In this document: one piece after another, positions 30,305 to 38,173 of the stretch
Layout of the letters: each line of letters begins with the position of its first letter
Position numbering within the stretch: position 1 is the stretch's first letter
From: AC-37 sp036386455
Lineage (GTDB): Bacteria > Actinomycetota > Thermoleophilia > Solirubrobacterales > Thermoleophilaceae
NCBI GenBank assembly: GCA_036386455.1
Contig: DASVVS010000119.1
Location: forward strand, 1-64,000
Direction: 5' to 3'
Length of the DNA stretch: 64,000 bases
Program-made: the position numbers and the translations under genes
Notes under the pieces: model-generated
Database searches by the model: none
What the model was told of the DNA's origin: nothing
The model's input: only the letters and a program-made list of their open reading frames with translations

Positions 30305-31309
30305 GTGCTGCGGATGCGCACCGCCGTCCTCCTCGTCGCGCTCCTGGCGTCGATCGCGGCCCCCGCCGTCGCGGATGCGGCCACCCGCGCCACGCGCAGC
30401 GATCGCGACGCGGACGGGATGAAGGACACGTGGGAGCGCCAGCACGGCCTGAACCCGCGCAGCTCGCGCGACCGCAAGCGCGATCCCGACCAGGACGGCG
30501 TGCGCAACTACGTCGAATACCAGGAGCGCTGCGACCCGCAGGCCGCCGACACCGACCGCGACGGCATGGACGACCGCTTCGAGACCCGTTACGGGCTGAG
30601 CTGCTCGAGGCGCGGCGACGCGCCGCAGGACGCCGACGCCGACGGCCTCTCCAACCGGCGCGAGAACGACCTCGCGACCGACCCGAAGCGCGACGACACC
30701 GACAACGACGGCCTCGCGGACGCGCGTGAGGTCGAGGCCCGCTCGAACCCGCGCAGCCGCGACAGCGACCGCGACCGCCGCGCGGACGGCAGCGACAACT
30801 GCCTGCTCGTCCCGAACCCCGACCAGGCCGACCGCAACGGCGACGGCCAGGGCGACGCCTGCACGCCCGACGCGGACGGCGACGGCGTGTCCGACCCGCA
30901 GGACAACTGCCCGGTGAGCGCGAACGGCGACCAGCGCAACACCGACCTGGTGGGCGACGGCGGAGATGCGTGCGACACGGACGACGACAACGACGGCGTG
31001 GCCGACGACGCCGACAACTGTCCGCTCACGGCCAACGCGGACAGGGTCGACACGGACGGCGATGGCGCGGGCAATGCCTGCGACACGGACGACGACAACG
31101 ACGGCCTCAGCGACGACGACGAGACGGCGCGCGGCACCGATTCGACTCGCGCGGACACCGACGGCGACGGGCTGAACGACGCCGAGGAGGTCAGCCGGTT
31201 CACGAACCCGCGCGACCCCGACACCGACGACGACTGCGTGGAGGACGGCGCCGACTCGTCGCCCCGCAACCCGAACATCCCGGTCCCCGGCGGGCTGGGC
31301 TGCTTCTAG
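30305..31309 (+). CDS. Secreted thrombospondin type 3 repeat protein
   Basis: 334 residues beginning one base after the preceding stop, hence co-transcribed. The signal peptide is LRMRTAVLLVALLASIAAPAVADA. The whole mature part is Asp-rich calcium-binding units: DRDADGMKDTWERQHGLNP-type (as in OmpA-linker TSP3 repeats) and DNCPLTANADRVDTDGDGAGNACD-type. It lacks the RTX blocks of its neighbour. Likely a rigid, calcium-loaded wall or matrix protein. Confidence 0.8.
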   Translation: MLRMRTAVLLVALLASIAAPAVADAATRATRSDRDADGMKDTWERQHGLNPRSSRDRKRDPDQDGVRNYVEYQERCDPQAADTDRDGMDDRFETRYGLSCSRRGDAPQDADADGLSNRRENDLATDPKRDDTDNDGLADAREVEARSNPRSRDSDRDRRADGSDNCLLVPNPDQADRNGDGQGDACTPDADGDGVSDPQDNCPVSANGDQRNTDLVGDGGDACDTDDDNDGVADDADNCPLTANADRVDTDGDGAGNACDTDDDNDGLSDDDETARGTDSTRADTDGDGLNDAEEVSRFTNPRDPDTDDDCVEDGADSSPRNPNIPVPGGLGCF

Positions 31310-31331
31310 ACGTAGACTCGTAGCCCCGCCC

Positions 31332-31404
31332 GGGGGCGTGGTCTAGTGGTTAGGACGCCGGCCTTTCAAGCCGGAGAACGCGGGTTCGATCCCCGCCGCC
31401 CCTA
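31332..31404 (+). tRNA. tRNA-Glu (TTC)
   Basis: 73 bases. Acceptor GGGGGCG/CGCCCCT, anticodon loop CTTTCAA giving TTC, T-arm GCGGG-TTCGATC-CCCGC. No encoded CCA. The convergent hydrolase gene on the minus strand reads through most of it antisense. Confidence 0.95.
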
Positions 31405-32227
31405 TGAACCGAGCGATCGACTCGGCCAGCGCCCGCGGCTGGTCCTCGGGCACGAACGTGTACGAGTCGGGGATCAGCTCGAGCCGCGCGTCCGGCAGCT
31501 CCGCGGCCATCCTGCGCGGCAGGTCGAGCGGGAACAGCCTGTCCTCCGCGGCCCAGGCGAGCAGCACCGGCTTGTGGAACCGCTTCAGCCGCTCGGCCAC
31601 GTCGATCGTGTGGCGCTTGTCGACAGCTCGCAGGTACTTCGCCAGGTCGCGCCGCACGCCGGCCGACTCGCGCGCGGGGCGCAGGTACGCGTCCGTCACC
31701 TCGCGCGGCGGCAGGCCGCTCTTGATCGACCACCCGAACGCGAACGGGAGCCGCTGGGCCGGCCGCAGGCGCATCAGCTGCACGGTCGCCCACACGGCGC
31801 CGGGGATCGGCCCGAGCAGCTCGAACGGCTTGAACACGGGCGGGAGGAAGCGGTCGTAGAGCTCGCTCGAGTTGAGCACCAGCCGGTCCACGCGCTCGGG
31901 GTGATCGGCGGCCACCATCTGCGCCATCGCGCCGCCGCCGTCGTTGCCCACGAGCGTGGCCGACTCGATGCCGAGCGCGTCCATGAAGTCCACCACCAGG
32001 CGCGCGAGCCCGGGCAGCGACAGGTCCGCGTGCGGCTCGAGCGGGATCGAGTGCCCGCCCATCGGCCAGTCGGGCACGATGCAGCGGAAGTCTCCCTCCA
32101 GCAGCGGGACGACCTTGCGCCACAGCGTGCGGTTCAGCGCCAGGCCGTGGATGAAGATCAGCGGCTCGCCCATGCCGTGCTCCTCGTAGGCGATCGTTCC
32201 CTGCGGCAGGCGTACCTCTGCGTTCAT
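31343..32227 (-). CDS. Alpha/beta-hydrolase lacking the catalytic His
   Basis: 294 residues of alpha/beta-hydrolase fold: oxyanion region FIHGLALN, nucleophile elbow VGNDGGG with Asp96 (haloalkane dehalogenase/epoxide hydrolase style) and an acid in AAEDRLFP. Where the catalytic His should be (normally GCGHF) it reads PDSYTF, Thr257. Activity may therefore be altered or absent. The start ATG 32227 overlaps the stop of the next upstream hydrolase gene. The last about 20 residues are encoded antisense to tRNA-Glu and are not part of the fold; a normal family end would be near SIARFI. Confidence 0.83.
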   Translation of the reverse strand: MNAEVRLPQGTIAYEEHGMGEPLIFIHGLALNRTLWRKVVPLLEGDFRCIVPDWPMGGHSIPLEPHADLSLPGLARLVVDFMDALGIESATLVGNDGGGAMAQMVAADHPERVDRLVLNSSELYDRFLPPVFKPFELLGPIPGAVWATVQLMRLRPAQRLPFAFGWSIKSGLPPREVTDAYLRPARESAGVRRDLAKYLRAVDKRHTIDVAERLKRFHKPVLLAWAAEDRLFPLDLPRRMAAELPDARLELIPDSYTFVPEDQPRALAESIARFIGAAGIEPAFSGLKGRRPNH

Positions 32228-33096
32228 GCCATGAACTCCCTCAGTCGCTCGACCAGTTGCTCCGGCGCCTCCTCGGCGATGAAGTGACCGCAGCCGGGGA
32301 TCACCTCGAGCCGCATCTCGTCGGCGTAGGGCTCGAAGCCGCGCGGGTGCTCCGGCGTCAGCGGGTCCTCGGCGCCGTTCAGGTGGAGCGTCGGGACCCG
32401 GTTGCGCCAGCCTCGGTACTCGCGCAGCCCGCGCCGGAGCTCGCGCGGCACGTTGCGATCGAAGCTCACGGTCGCCGCGGTCGTGGCGGGACGCCGCAGC
32501 GGCCCCATGTAGATCGCGGTCTCGTCGGCGGTGAAGGCGCCGTTGTGGCGCCACTCGCGCAGGGCCCACTCGCCGAAGCCGAGCCGCGTGACGCCCGGCC
32601 GGCCCACGAGCGCAATCGTCCAGATGTGCCGCGGCGCCGCCCAGCTGCGCCAGGTCGCGCCGGACGCCTGCCACGGGTGTATGCCCGCCAGCGCGGCGAA
32701 GCGCTCGAGCCGCTCCGGATGGCGGACAGCGATCCGGTAGCCGGCCAGCAGGCCCCAGTCGTGCCCGACGAGCCTCACGCGGTCGAGGTCGAGGACGTCG
32801 AGGAGCGCGAGCAGGTCGTCGGCGAGGTCGTCCCAGCCGAAGCCCCCGTAGCCGCCGAGCGACCAGCCCAGCCCCCGGATGTCGGGACAGATCACCCGGT
32901 ACCGCTCGGCGAGCGGCTCGATCACGTGGCGCCAGCACCACCAGTGCTGCGGCCAGCCGTGCTGGAGCACGAGCGGCGGGCCGTCGCCGGCCTCGGCGAT
33001 GTGGATGCGGTTGCCGCGCACCTCGACAGAGCGGTGCTCGACACCCTCGACGTGGGGGAGCGGGAGGGTCGGCTCTGCCGCCTTCGTGATCTGCAT
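32224..33096 (-). CDS. Alpha/beta-hydrolase, epoxide hydrolase-like
   Basis: 290 residues. LQHGWPQHWWCW supplies the oxyanion hole, VGHDWG the nucleophile Asp113, NGAEDPLT the acid, and PGCGHFIAEE the catalytic His: a complete Asp-type triad, as in epoxide hydrolases and haloalkane dehalogenases. Cytoplasmic. First gene of a two-gene operon, coupled by ATGA to the second hydrolase. Its start codon lies within a perfect 18-bp palindrome, so the divergent TetR protein very probably controls it. Confidence 0.88.
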   Translation of the reverse strand: MQITKAAEPTLPLPHVEGVEHRSVEVRGNRIHIAEAGDGPPLVLQHGWPQHWWCWRHVIEPLAERYRVICPDIRGLGWSLGGYGGFGWDDLADDLLALLDVLDLDRVRLVGHDWGLLAGYRIAVRHPERLERFAALAGIHPWQASGATWRSWAAPRHIWTIALVGRPGVTRLGFGEWALREWRHNGAFTADETAIYMGPLRRPATTAATVSFDRNVPRELRRGLREYRGWRNRVPTLHLNGAEDPLTPEHPRGFEPYADEMRLEVIPGCGHFIAEEAPEQLVERLREFMA

Positions 33097-33131
33097 AGTG
33101 AGCGCTCACTATATTACATAGCGGGCGCTAT
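33095..33131. promoter_or_regulatory. Two palindromic TetR operators
   Basis: A perfect 18-bp palindrome ATAGTGAGCGCTCACTAT (33095-33112) is followed by a related ATAGCG-GG-CGCTAT (33118-33131). They fill the 47-base gap between the divergent hydrolase (start 33096) and tetR (start 33144) genes. The first overlaps the hydrolase start codon. A -10-like TATCGT (33129-33134) for tetR overlaps the second. Confidence 0.72.
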
Positions 33132-33143
33132 CGTAAACGGCCG

Positions 33144-33680
33144 ATGTCCGAGCGGCGTGAGACCACCAAGCGCAAGCTCGTCAAGGCAGCGATCGAGGTG
33201 ATCGCGCGCGACGGCTTCCACGCCGCCTCGGTCGACGCCATCGCCCGCCGGGCCGGCTTCTCGATCGGCGCGCTCTACTCGAACTTCGGCGCCAAGGACG
33301 ACCTCTTCTTCGCGGTCTTCGACGAGCACGTGGCGTGGTTCGAGGAGCGGCTCGCCGAGGGGGCGGCGAAGGACGACCGGCAGGCCGCCGTGGTCGAGTG
33401 GATGACGCTGCTCGACCGCCAGCCGCAGCAGTTCTTCGTGTTCGTGGAGTTCTGGGCCTACGCGGTGCGCAAGCCCAAGCTGCGCGCGCGGCTGGCGGAG
33501 CGGCTGGCCACGATGCGCGCGCGGCTGGCGGAGGTGGTGGGCGACGACACCGCCGCGCTCGTCTCGCTCGCGGCCGCGCGCGGGCTCGCGATGGAGCGGC
33601 TCGCGGACCCGGACGCGGTGCCGGACGAGGTGTTCACGGCGCTCGCCGCCGCGGCGCCGGCTCACGATACGTCGGGCTGA
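33144..33680 (+). CDS. TetR-family transcriptional regulator
   Basis: 178 residues. The DNA-binding helix-turn-helix at residues about 8-52 (LVKAAIEVIARDGFHAASVDAIARRAGFSIGALYSNFGAKDDLF in order) is classic TetR; the rest is a helical ligand domain. It is divergent from the two hydrolase genes across paired palindromes, the standard arrangement for autoregulation and repression of the neighbours. The inducer is presumably a substrate of those hydrolases. Confidence 0.93.
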   Translation: MSERRETTKRKLVKAAIEVIARDGFHAASVDAIARRAGFSIGALYSNFGAKDDLFFAVFDEHVAWFEERLAEGAAKDDRQAAVVEWMTLLDRQPQQFFVFVEFWAYAVRKPKLRARLAERLATMRARLAEVVGDDTAALVSLAAARGLAMERLADPDAVPDEVFTALAAAAPAHDTSG

Positions 33681-33697
33681 GTCGTTTAGATGGGCAC

Positions 33698-34186
33698 ATG
33701 CGCCGTAGGCCCACGACCTGGACGACCTACGCGAGCCCGATCGGCTCGCTGACGCTGCGCGGCGACGGCGAGGTGCTCACGGCGATCCACTTCCCCGGCC
33801 GCGTGGGCGACCTCGGCGAGTCCACGCGCGATCCCGTGGCATTCGAGCGCGCGGCCGCCCAGCTCGACGAGTACTTCGCCGGCGAGCGGCGCGCCTTCGA
33901 CCTCCCCGTCCGGCTCGACGGCACGGACTTCGAGCGGGCGGTCTGGCGCGAGCTGCGGATGATCCCGTACGGCGAGACGACGACCTACGGCGCGATCGCG
34001 AGGGCGATCGGGCGCCCCGACGACGCGCGCGAGGTGGGCACGGCCGTCGGCCGCACGCCGGTCCCGATCGTGGTGCCCTGCCACCGGGTCGTCGGCTCGG
34101 ACGGCTCGCTCACCGGCTACGGCGGCGGCCTCGACAGCAAGCGCTCCCTGCTCGACCTCGAGGCGGGTCAGCTCGCGCTGATCTAG
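33698..34186 (+). CDS. ogt: O6-methylguanine-DNA methyltransferase
   Basis: 162 residues. Suicide repair enzyme that takes the alkyl group from O6-alkylguanine onto its own Cys. The active-site PCHRVVGSDGSLTGYGGG and the DNA-recognition helix TTTYGAIARAIGRP (Arg finger) are intact, with the short N-terminal domain of Ogt/AGT proteins and no Ada regulatory domain. The start ATG 33698 gives the family length. It lies 17 bases after tetR. Confidence 0.93.
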   Translation: MRRRPTTWTTYASPIGSLTLRGDGEVLTAIHFPGRVGDLGESTRDPVAFERAAAQLDEYFAGERRAFDLPVRLDGTDFERAVWRELRMIPYGETTTYGAIARAIGRPDDAREVGTAVGRTPVPIVVPCHRVVGSDGSLTGYGGGLDSKRSLLDLEAGQLALI

Positions 34187-34201
34187 CGGCGGGAGCGCCG
34201 C
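34186..34201. terminator. Stem-loop between convergent ogt and GH31 genes
   Basis: GCGGCG-GGAG-CGCCGC forms a perfect 6-bp stem between the two stop codons. There is no U-tract in either direction. Same layout as the stem-loop at 4705. Confidence 0.4.
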
Positions 34202-36730
34202 CTAGCGGCAGGCGCGCACGTCGATCCGCCCTGAGCGCAGCTTCACCATCGCGCGCAGCACCCGCTCCTTGGCGAGCCAGCGCCACTTGCGCAGCGGCTC
34301 TCCGTCCACGCGCACGCTGCAGGGGCGGAACGGGCGCTCGAGCGTGGCCAGGCTGGCCGCGAGGCCCCACGTGCGCGTGCGCTTGCCGCGCACCTCGAGC
34401 GTCCAGCGCCCGCGCGACTCGCGCGAGACCAGCCGCTCGTCGCCGTCGAACCACGCCTCCGAGCGCCCGCGCGGGAAGGCCAGGAGCTCGCGCGTGCGCG
34501 ACCGGTCGCCGAGTGAGACGACACCCGGGGCGTGGAGGTCGTCGGCCAGCGTGTCCACGTCGCGCGGAGCGAGCGCGATGAGCGCGCCGGCACGGGCCAG
34601 CAGCGGCAGCTCGTCGAGCGGTGCCGGCAGCGTCGCCTCGCGCCCGCCCTTCAGGACCCGCGCACGCCCCATCAGCAGCTGCCCGTCGCGCTCCACGTAG
34701 CGCACGCTGCGCCAGAGGTCGATCCAGCGCCCGGGCGGCAGGTACAGCTTCCGCTCGCGCGCGTCCGGCTCCAGCACCGGCGCCGCCAGCAGCCAGTCCC
34801 CGAACATCAGCTCGCGCTGGCGGCCGGCCGCGGTGCGGTCCTCGGGGAACGCGAGCGACAGGTGCCGCGCGATCGGCATGGCGCTGCGCTGGTACTGCGC
34901 CGAGGCACCCGCGATGTACGGGTAGAGCCGCGTGCGCAGCCGTGCCCAGCGCCGCCAGATCGGGTAGACGGCGTCGTGCCACACCTGCGAGCGCTCCTCG
35001 CGCGAGTAGCGCACGCTGTAGCCGTTCGCCTGCGTGCGCATCACGCCGCTGATCGCGCCGACCTGGATCCAGCGGGCGTTCAGCTCGTCGGTGGTCCGCC
35101 CGTTCACGACCGCGTGGAAGCCGCCGATGTCGGAGCCCTGGTAGGCGATCCCCGACAGTCCGGTGGAGAGCAGCTGGTGCACGGCCGCGCAGATGCCGTC
35201 GGTGCAGCTCCAGTCCTCGGTCGGGTCGCCGCCCCACACCACGCGCGCCTGCGGCTGGACGCCGTGGAACCCCGAGCGGATGAACACCGCGGGCGCGCGC
35301 CTCTTCGAGTGCGCGGTCGAGGCGCCGTGGTAGATCACCGGGTAGCGGTTGTGCATCGTCCTTCCGGTCTCCCCGTTGTGGAAGACCGAGTCGGCGGGGG
35401 TGTACTCGCCGAAGTCCTCCATCCAGCCGTCGTAGCCGGCGGCGAGCGCCTCGTCGAGCAGGCCGGTGAAGAAGCCCGGCCCCTCCGGGTGCGTGAAGTC
35501 GATCTCGGACACCTGCTCGTCGGCGGTGAACGGGTTCGACAGCAGGTACGGCTGGCCGGTCGCGTTCTTCACGAGCAGCCCGCGCCGCGCGGCCTCGTCG
35601 TAGACCGGCTGGTACTCGAGGCACACGTGCGGGTTGAAGTAGGTCGTGATCTTCAGGCCGAGCCGGTGGTAGGCGGCCACCCGCTCGCGCTCGGCCCCCT
35701 CGTTGCCGCGGTGCACGCCGCAGGGCAGGTAGTGCGTGTAGGTCTGGGCCACGCTGACCGGGACGTTGTCCTTGCGGAAGCGGCGGGCCAGCTCGTACTG
35801 CTCCTTCTCGAGCGTGGGCTGGAACCAGGGCCCGAAGATCCACGGCGGCGGCTTGGGCTGGCGCCCGCCGGCGTGGTCCGAGTAGCGCCTGACAACGTCC
35901 GCGGGCCGCGGTCCGGCGAAGACCACGAGGTCGAGCCTGGGCGACTCGACCTCCGCGAGCCACGCGTCGTCGCGCTCGCTGCGCAGGTTGAAGTACGAGC
36001 GCTGGGTGTTCTCGATCAGCACGCCGAGCCCGCGTGTCGAGACCATCCACGGGATCGGGAAGTTCGTCGTGGTCGGGCCCGTCGGGAAGACGAAGCCCGG
36101 CAGGATCACGCCGAGCTCGTCCTCGTAGTTGCCGGCGCTGAACGGCCCCTCCTCGGCCCACGAGATCACCCGTTGGCCCGTCTGGTCCACGGCGTTCGAG
36201 CGCTCGCCGAAGCCGAGGTAGCGCTCGCCGTCGGCGTGCTGGAACCCGGCGCCGAAGGCGGAGACGCGCTCCTCGAGCGGGCCGCGGACATAGGCCTTCA
36301 GGCGGGCGTTCCCCGAGGGGAGTGGCTCCACGATGAGGTCGATCCGGTGGCCGAGCGGGTCGTCCGTGGCCAGGAGCATGTGCATCCCGTTCACGTCGGC
36401 GGAGCTGCTCTCCACGCGCGTGGGGTGGAACCAGACCGTCTCGGCCTCGGCCGCCACGTAGTAGCCGAAGTAGGCGTTGCTCACGATCGGCTGGCGGAGG
36501 TCGAACGCGAAGCTCAGGGCGCCGTAGCGCGCGGCGCGGTCGGTCGGGGGTGCCGTGGGCGCCGCCACGGTGCGCAGCACGTCGCCGTCGGCGTCGTCCA
36601 CGAGCTCGATCGCGAAGGGCTCGTCGGTCACGCGGACCGTCAGAGGGCCGGCGTCGATCGTCTGGGTGGCCGCCGCGGCGGGGGTGGCGGCCAGGGCGAG
36701 CAGCAGGGCGGCGAGGGCGAGCGCCTTCAC
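34202..36730 (-). CDS. Secreted glycoside hydrolase family 31
   Basis: 842 residues with a signal peptide (KALALAALLLALAATPAAAA). An N-terminal beta-sandwich is followed by the GH31 barrel. The nucleophile Asp is in GWMEDFGEY (35405-35416) and the acid/base Asp in WGGDPTEDWS; SDIGGFH follows. The DFGEY...HNG...MHN order is that of the sulfoquinovosidase-like (YihQ) branch rather than classical alpha-glucosidases. However, the Tyr after DIGG of YihQ is Phe here, and the QDWSG/RxxW segment is not evident, so a different alpha-glycoside is more likely. The C-terminal beta-domain is complete. Confidence 0.87.
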   Translation of the reverse strand: MKALALAALLLALAATPAAAATQTIDAGPLTVRVTDEPFAIELVDDADGDVLRTVAAPTAPPTDRAARYGALSFAFDLRQPIVSNAYFGYYVAAEAETVWFHPTRVESSSADVNGMHMLLATDDPLGHRIDLIVEPLPSGNARLKAYVRGPLEERVSAFGAGFQHADGERYLGFGERSNAVDQTGQRVISWAEEGPFSAGNYEDELGVILPGFVFPTGPTTTNFPIPWMVSTRGLGVLIENTQRSYFNLRSERDDAWLAEVESPRLDLVVFAGPRPADVVRRYSDHAGGRQPKPPPWIFGPWFQPTLEKEQYELARRFRKDNVPVSVAQTYTHYLPCGVHRGNEGAERERVAAYHRLGLKITTYFNPHVCLEYQPVYDEAARRGLLVKNATGQPYLLSNPFTADEQVSEIDFTHPEGPGFFTGLLDEALAAGYDGWMEDFGEYTPADSVFHNGETGRTMHNRYPVIYHGASTAHSKRRAPAVFIRSGFHGVQPQARVVWGGDPTEDWSCTDGICAAVHQLLSTGLSGIAYQGSDIGGFHAVVNGRTTDELNARWIQVGAISGVMRTQANGYSVRYSREERSQVWHDAVYPIWRRWARLRTRLYPYIAGASAQYQRSAMPIARHLSLAFPEDRTAAGRQRELMFGDWLLAAPVLEPDARERKLYLPPGRWIDLWRSVRYVERDGQLLMGRARVLKGGREATLPAPLDELPLLARAGALIALAPRDVDTLADDLHAPGVVSLGDRSRTRELLAFPRGRSEAWFDGDERLVSRESRGRWTLEVRGKRTRTWGLAASLATLERPFRPCSVRVDGEPLRKWRWLAKERVLRAMVKLRSGRIDVRACR

Positions 36731-36782
36731 GCCCGCGATCTTCTCGCACGCCGGGCAGGTTTCGTGCCGGGTGCCGTCCGGG

Positions 36783-36788
36783 TAGCCT
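36783..36788 (+). promoter_or_regulatory. -10-like TAGCCT
   Basis: TAGCCT ends 7 bases before the ATG at 36796; no ribosome site is present. Confidence 0.38.
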
Positions 36789-36795
36789 CCGCGCG

Positions 36796-37161
36796 ATGGA
36801 CGACATCACCACGGTCACCGTTGCCCAGCTCGTGCACCAGGCAGTTGCCCTGTGCGACCCCGACGGGACCGACGAGGCCTGCACGCAGCTGCTGCTCGCG
36901 TTCGAGGACGACGACCGCGCCGCGGTGGGGCTCGGCGGCTCGCTGGCCGAGGAGCTGCGCACGAGCGTCGACGGGCTCGACCCCGAGCACGACAGCGCGG
37001 CCGCCGAGGTGGCCGCGGCGGTGGCCTTCTACCTCTCCACCAAGCCGACCGGCGGCAGCAGCGACGAGGCCACGATCCGCGAGGCAGTCCGCGTGACGTG
37101 GGGCAGCGACGTGCCCCAGCACGTGGACGACTGGCTGGCGGCTCAGGGCGTGGACGCCTGA
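36796..37161 (+). CDS. Small acidic protein of unknown function
   Basis: 121 residues, acidic and Ala-rich, predicted helical (VTVAQLVHQAVALCDPDGTDEACTQLL as two helices) with no membrane segment or signal peptide. No family is recognised. It is convergent with the next gene and overlaps its 3' end by 19 bases. Confidence 0.6.
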   Translation: MDDITTVTVAQLVHQAVALCDPDGTDEACTQLLLAFEDDDRAAVGLGGSLAEELRTSVDGLDPEHDSAAAEVAAAVAFYLSTKPTGGSSDEATIREAVRVTWGSDVPQHVDDWLAAQGVDA

Positions 37162-37487
37162 CCGGGCGTGTCCGCGGTCTCGTCGTAGCCGGAGGCTGAG
37201 GCGGCGAACACCGCGATGGCCGCCACGATGGCGGCGGGGTGCGGCGCGGCGAAGTCCACGACGATGCCCGCCACCGCACCGGCGAGCGCGCAGAAGAGCG
37301 TGAACCCGACCGGCAGCTTCAGCAGGCGGCCGGTGATCAGCGAGCAGGCGATCCAGATCAGCGGGCCGGCGACGATCCCGTAGTCCTCGAAGAACTCGTC
37401 GTCGAGGGCGAGCGCCAGCGCCACGAAGAGGACGCCCACGAGGGCGCCCTGTATCGCAGCCGCGCGCCAGAAGCGCTGGGAGTTCAC
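37143..37487 (-). CDS. Small integral membrane protein
   Basis: 114 residues with three to four hydrophobic helices (GALVGVLFVALALAL, YGIVAGPLIWIACSLITG, FTLFCALAGAVAGIVVDF, AAIVAAIAVFAASA). No recognised family. The GTG start is 10 bases downstream of the cupin stop on the same strand, so the two are probably co-transcribed. Its 3' end overlaps the convergent gene. Confidence 0.68.
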   Translation of the reverse strand: MNSQRFWRAAAIQGALVGVLFVALALALDDEFFEDYGIVAGPLIWIACSLITGRLLKLPVGFTLFCALAGAVAGIVVDFAAPHPAAIVAAIAVFAASASGYDETADTPGQASTP

Positions 37488-37497
37488 GGTTGAGATC

Positions 37498-37887
37498 CTA
37501 TGAGTCCGGGCGGCTGCCGCCGGGTCCTTCCAGGAGGACGGTGTCCTCGTCGCTGTACGCGGGGGCGCAGGCGCAGAGGAGGACGAGCGCCTCCGCGTCG
37601 CCCGCCCAGAGCTTGTGCGGCGTGCCGGGCGGGATCACCACGCAGTCGCCCTCGCGCACCTCGCGCTCCTCCTCGCCGAGCCGCATCCGCCCGGCGCCGG
37701 CCGTGAAGAAGTAGATCTCCTCGCTGGTGCGGTGGAGGTGCTCGAAGGTCTCGGCGCCCGGCGGCACCGTCGCCTCGGCCAGGCTCTGGTTGCGGGCCGC
37801 CGTCCACGCCGGTCCGGCGACCTCGCGGATCGTGGACCCGTCGAGCGTGGTGAACGACTCGACCTCGCGGAGGTTGGCGACCTGCAC
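37498..37887 (-). CDS. Cupin-domain protein
   Basis: 129 residues, one cupin barrel: TFEHLHRTSEEIYFFTAGAG (metal ligands His, His, Glu) and IPPGTPHKLW (His). The strand pattern matches the small mannose-6-phosphate-isomerase-like cupins. Substrate unknown. The GTG start has a TAGAGT hexamer 7 bases upstream. Confidence 0.86.
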   Translation of the reverse strand: MQVANLREVESFTTLDGSTIREVAGPAWTAARNQSLAEATVPPGAETFEHLHRTSEEIYFFTAGAGRMRLGEEEREVREGDCVVIPPGTPHKLWAGDAEALVLLCACAPAYSDEDTVLLEGPGGSRPDS

Positions 37888-37894
37888 GAGCCGG

Positions 37895-37900
37895 ACTCTA
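37895..37900 (-). promoter_or_regulatory. -10-like TAGAGT for cupin gene
   Basis: On the minus strand TAGAGT ends 7 bases before the GTG start at 37887. It lies between the cupin gene and the divergent tRNA-Val. Confidence 0.4.
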
Positions 37901-37915
37901 GACTCGCCCGGCCCC

Positions 37916-37989
37916 GCGCGGTTAGCTCAGCTGGTTAGAGCACCTGCCTTACAAGCAGGGGGTCGCTGGTTCGAGTCCAGCACCGCGCA
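37916..37989 (+). tRNA. tRNA-Val (TAC)
   Basis: 74 bases. Acceptor GCGCGGT/ACCGCGC, anticodon stem CCTGC/GCAGG with loop CTTACAA (anticodon TAC), T-arm GCTGG-TTCGAGT-CCAGC. No encoded CCA. It marks the left edge of the packed accessory gene cluster. Confidence 0.96.
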
Positions 37990-38123
37990 CTTCTCGCGCC
38001 TGCGGGCCATCGCGTGGCTGCGTCATCGGGTCGCTCGTGTGCTCGTAGCACACGTCGCTCCCCTCTTCCTTGCCACGCGGGGCCCTCGCCGCGAGTCCCT
38101 TCAACGGCTCGCTGCTGATGCGA

Positions 38124-38159
38124 GAGGGGGTCGTCGCGCTACTGTGCGACGGCCCCCTC
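38124..38159. other. Long stem-loop upstream of RmlC-like gene
   Basis: A 14-bp stem (GAGGGGGTCGTCGC with GCGACGGCCCCCTC, one G-U pair) around an 8-base loop, ending 14 bases before the TTG start at 38174. It may terminate tRNA-Val transcription or regulate the downstream cluster. A TACTGT hexamer starts within the loop. A smaller GTGTGCT/AGCACAC stem lies at 38037-38053. Nothing else is seen in 37990-38173. Confidence 0.5.
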
Positions 38160-38173
38160 GACGCCTCCTGCCA

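Noticed and set aside
26776..30507. Open frame of 1,243 codons on the minus strand opposite the RTX/TSP3 protein
   Set aside because: Its Val/Ala/Arg-rich low-complexity translation mirrors the GGC/GAC repeats of the real gene. It has no domain, and the plus-strand frame has a signal peptide and recognised calcium repeats.
37495..37500. -10-like TAGGAT 7 bases before the membrane protein start (37487, minus strand)
   Set aside because: Its TAG is the stop codon of the upstream cupin gene, so the match is biased; the two genes are more simply co-transcribed.
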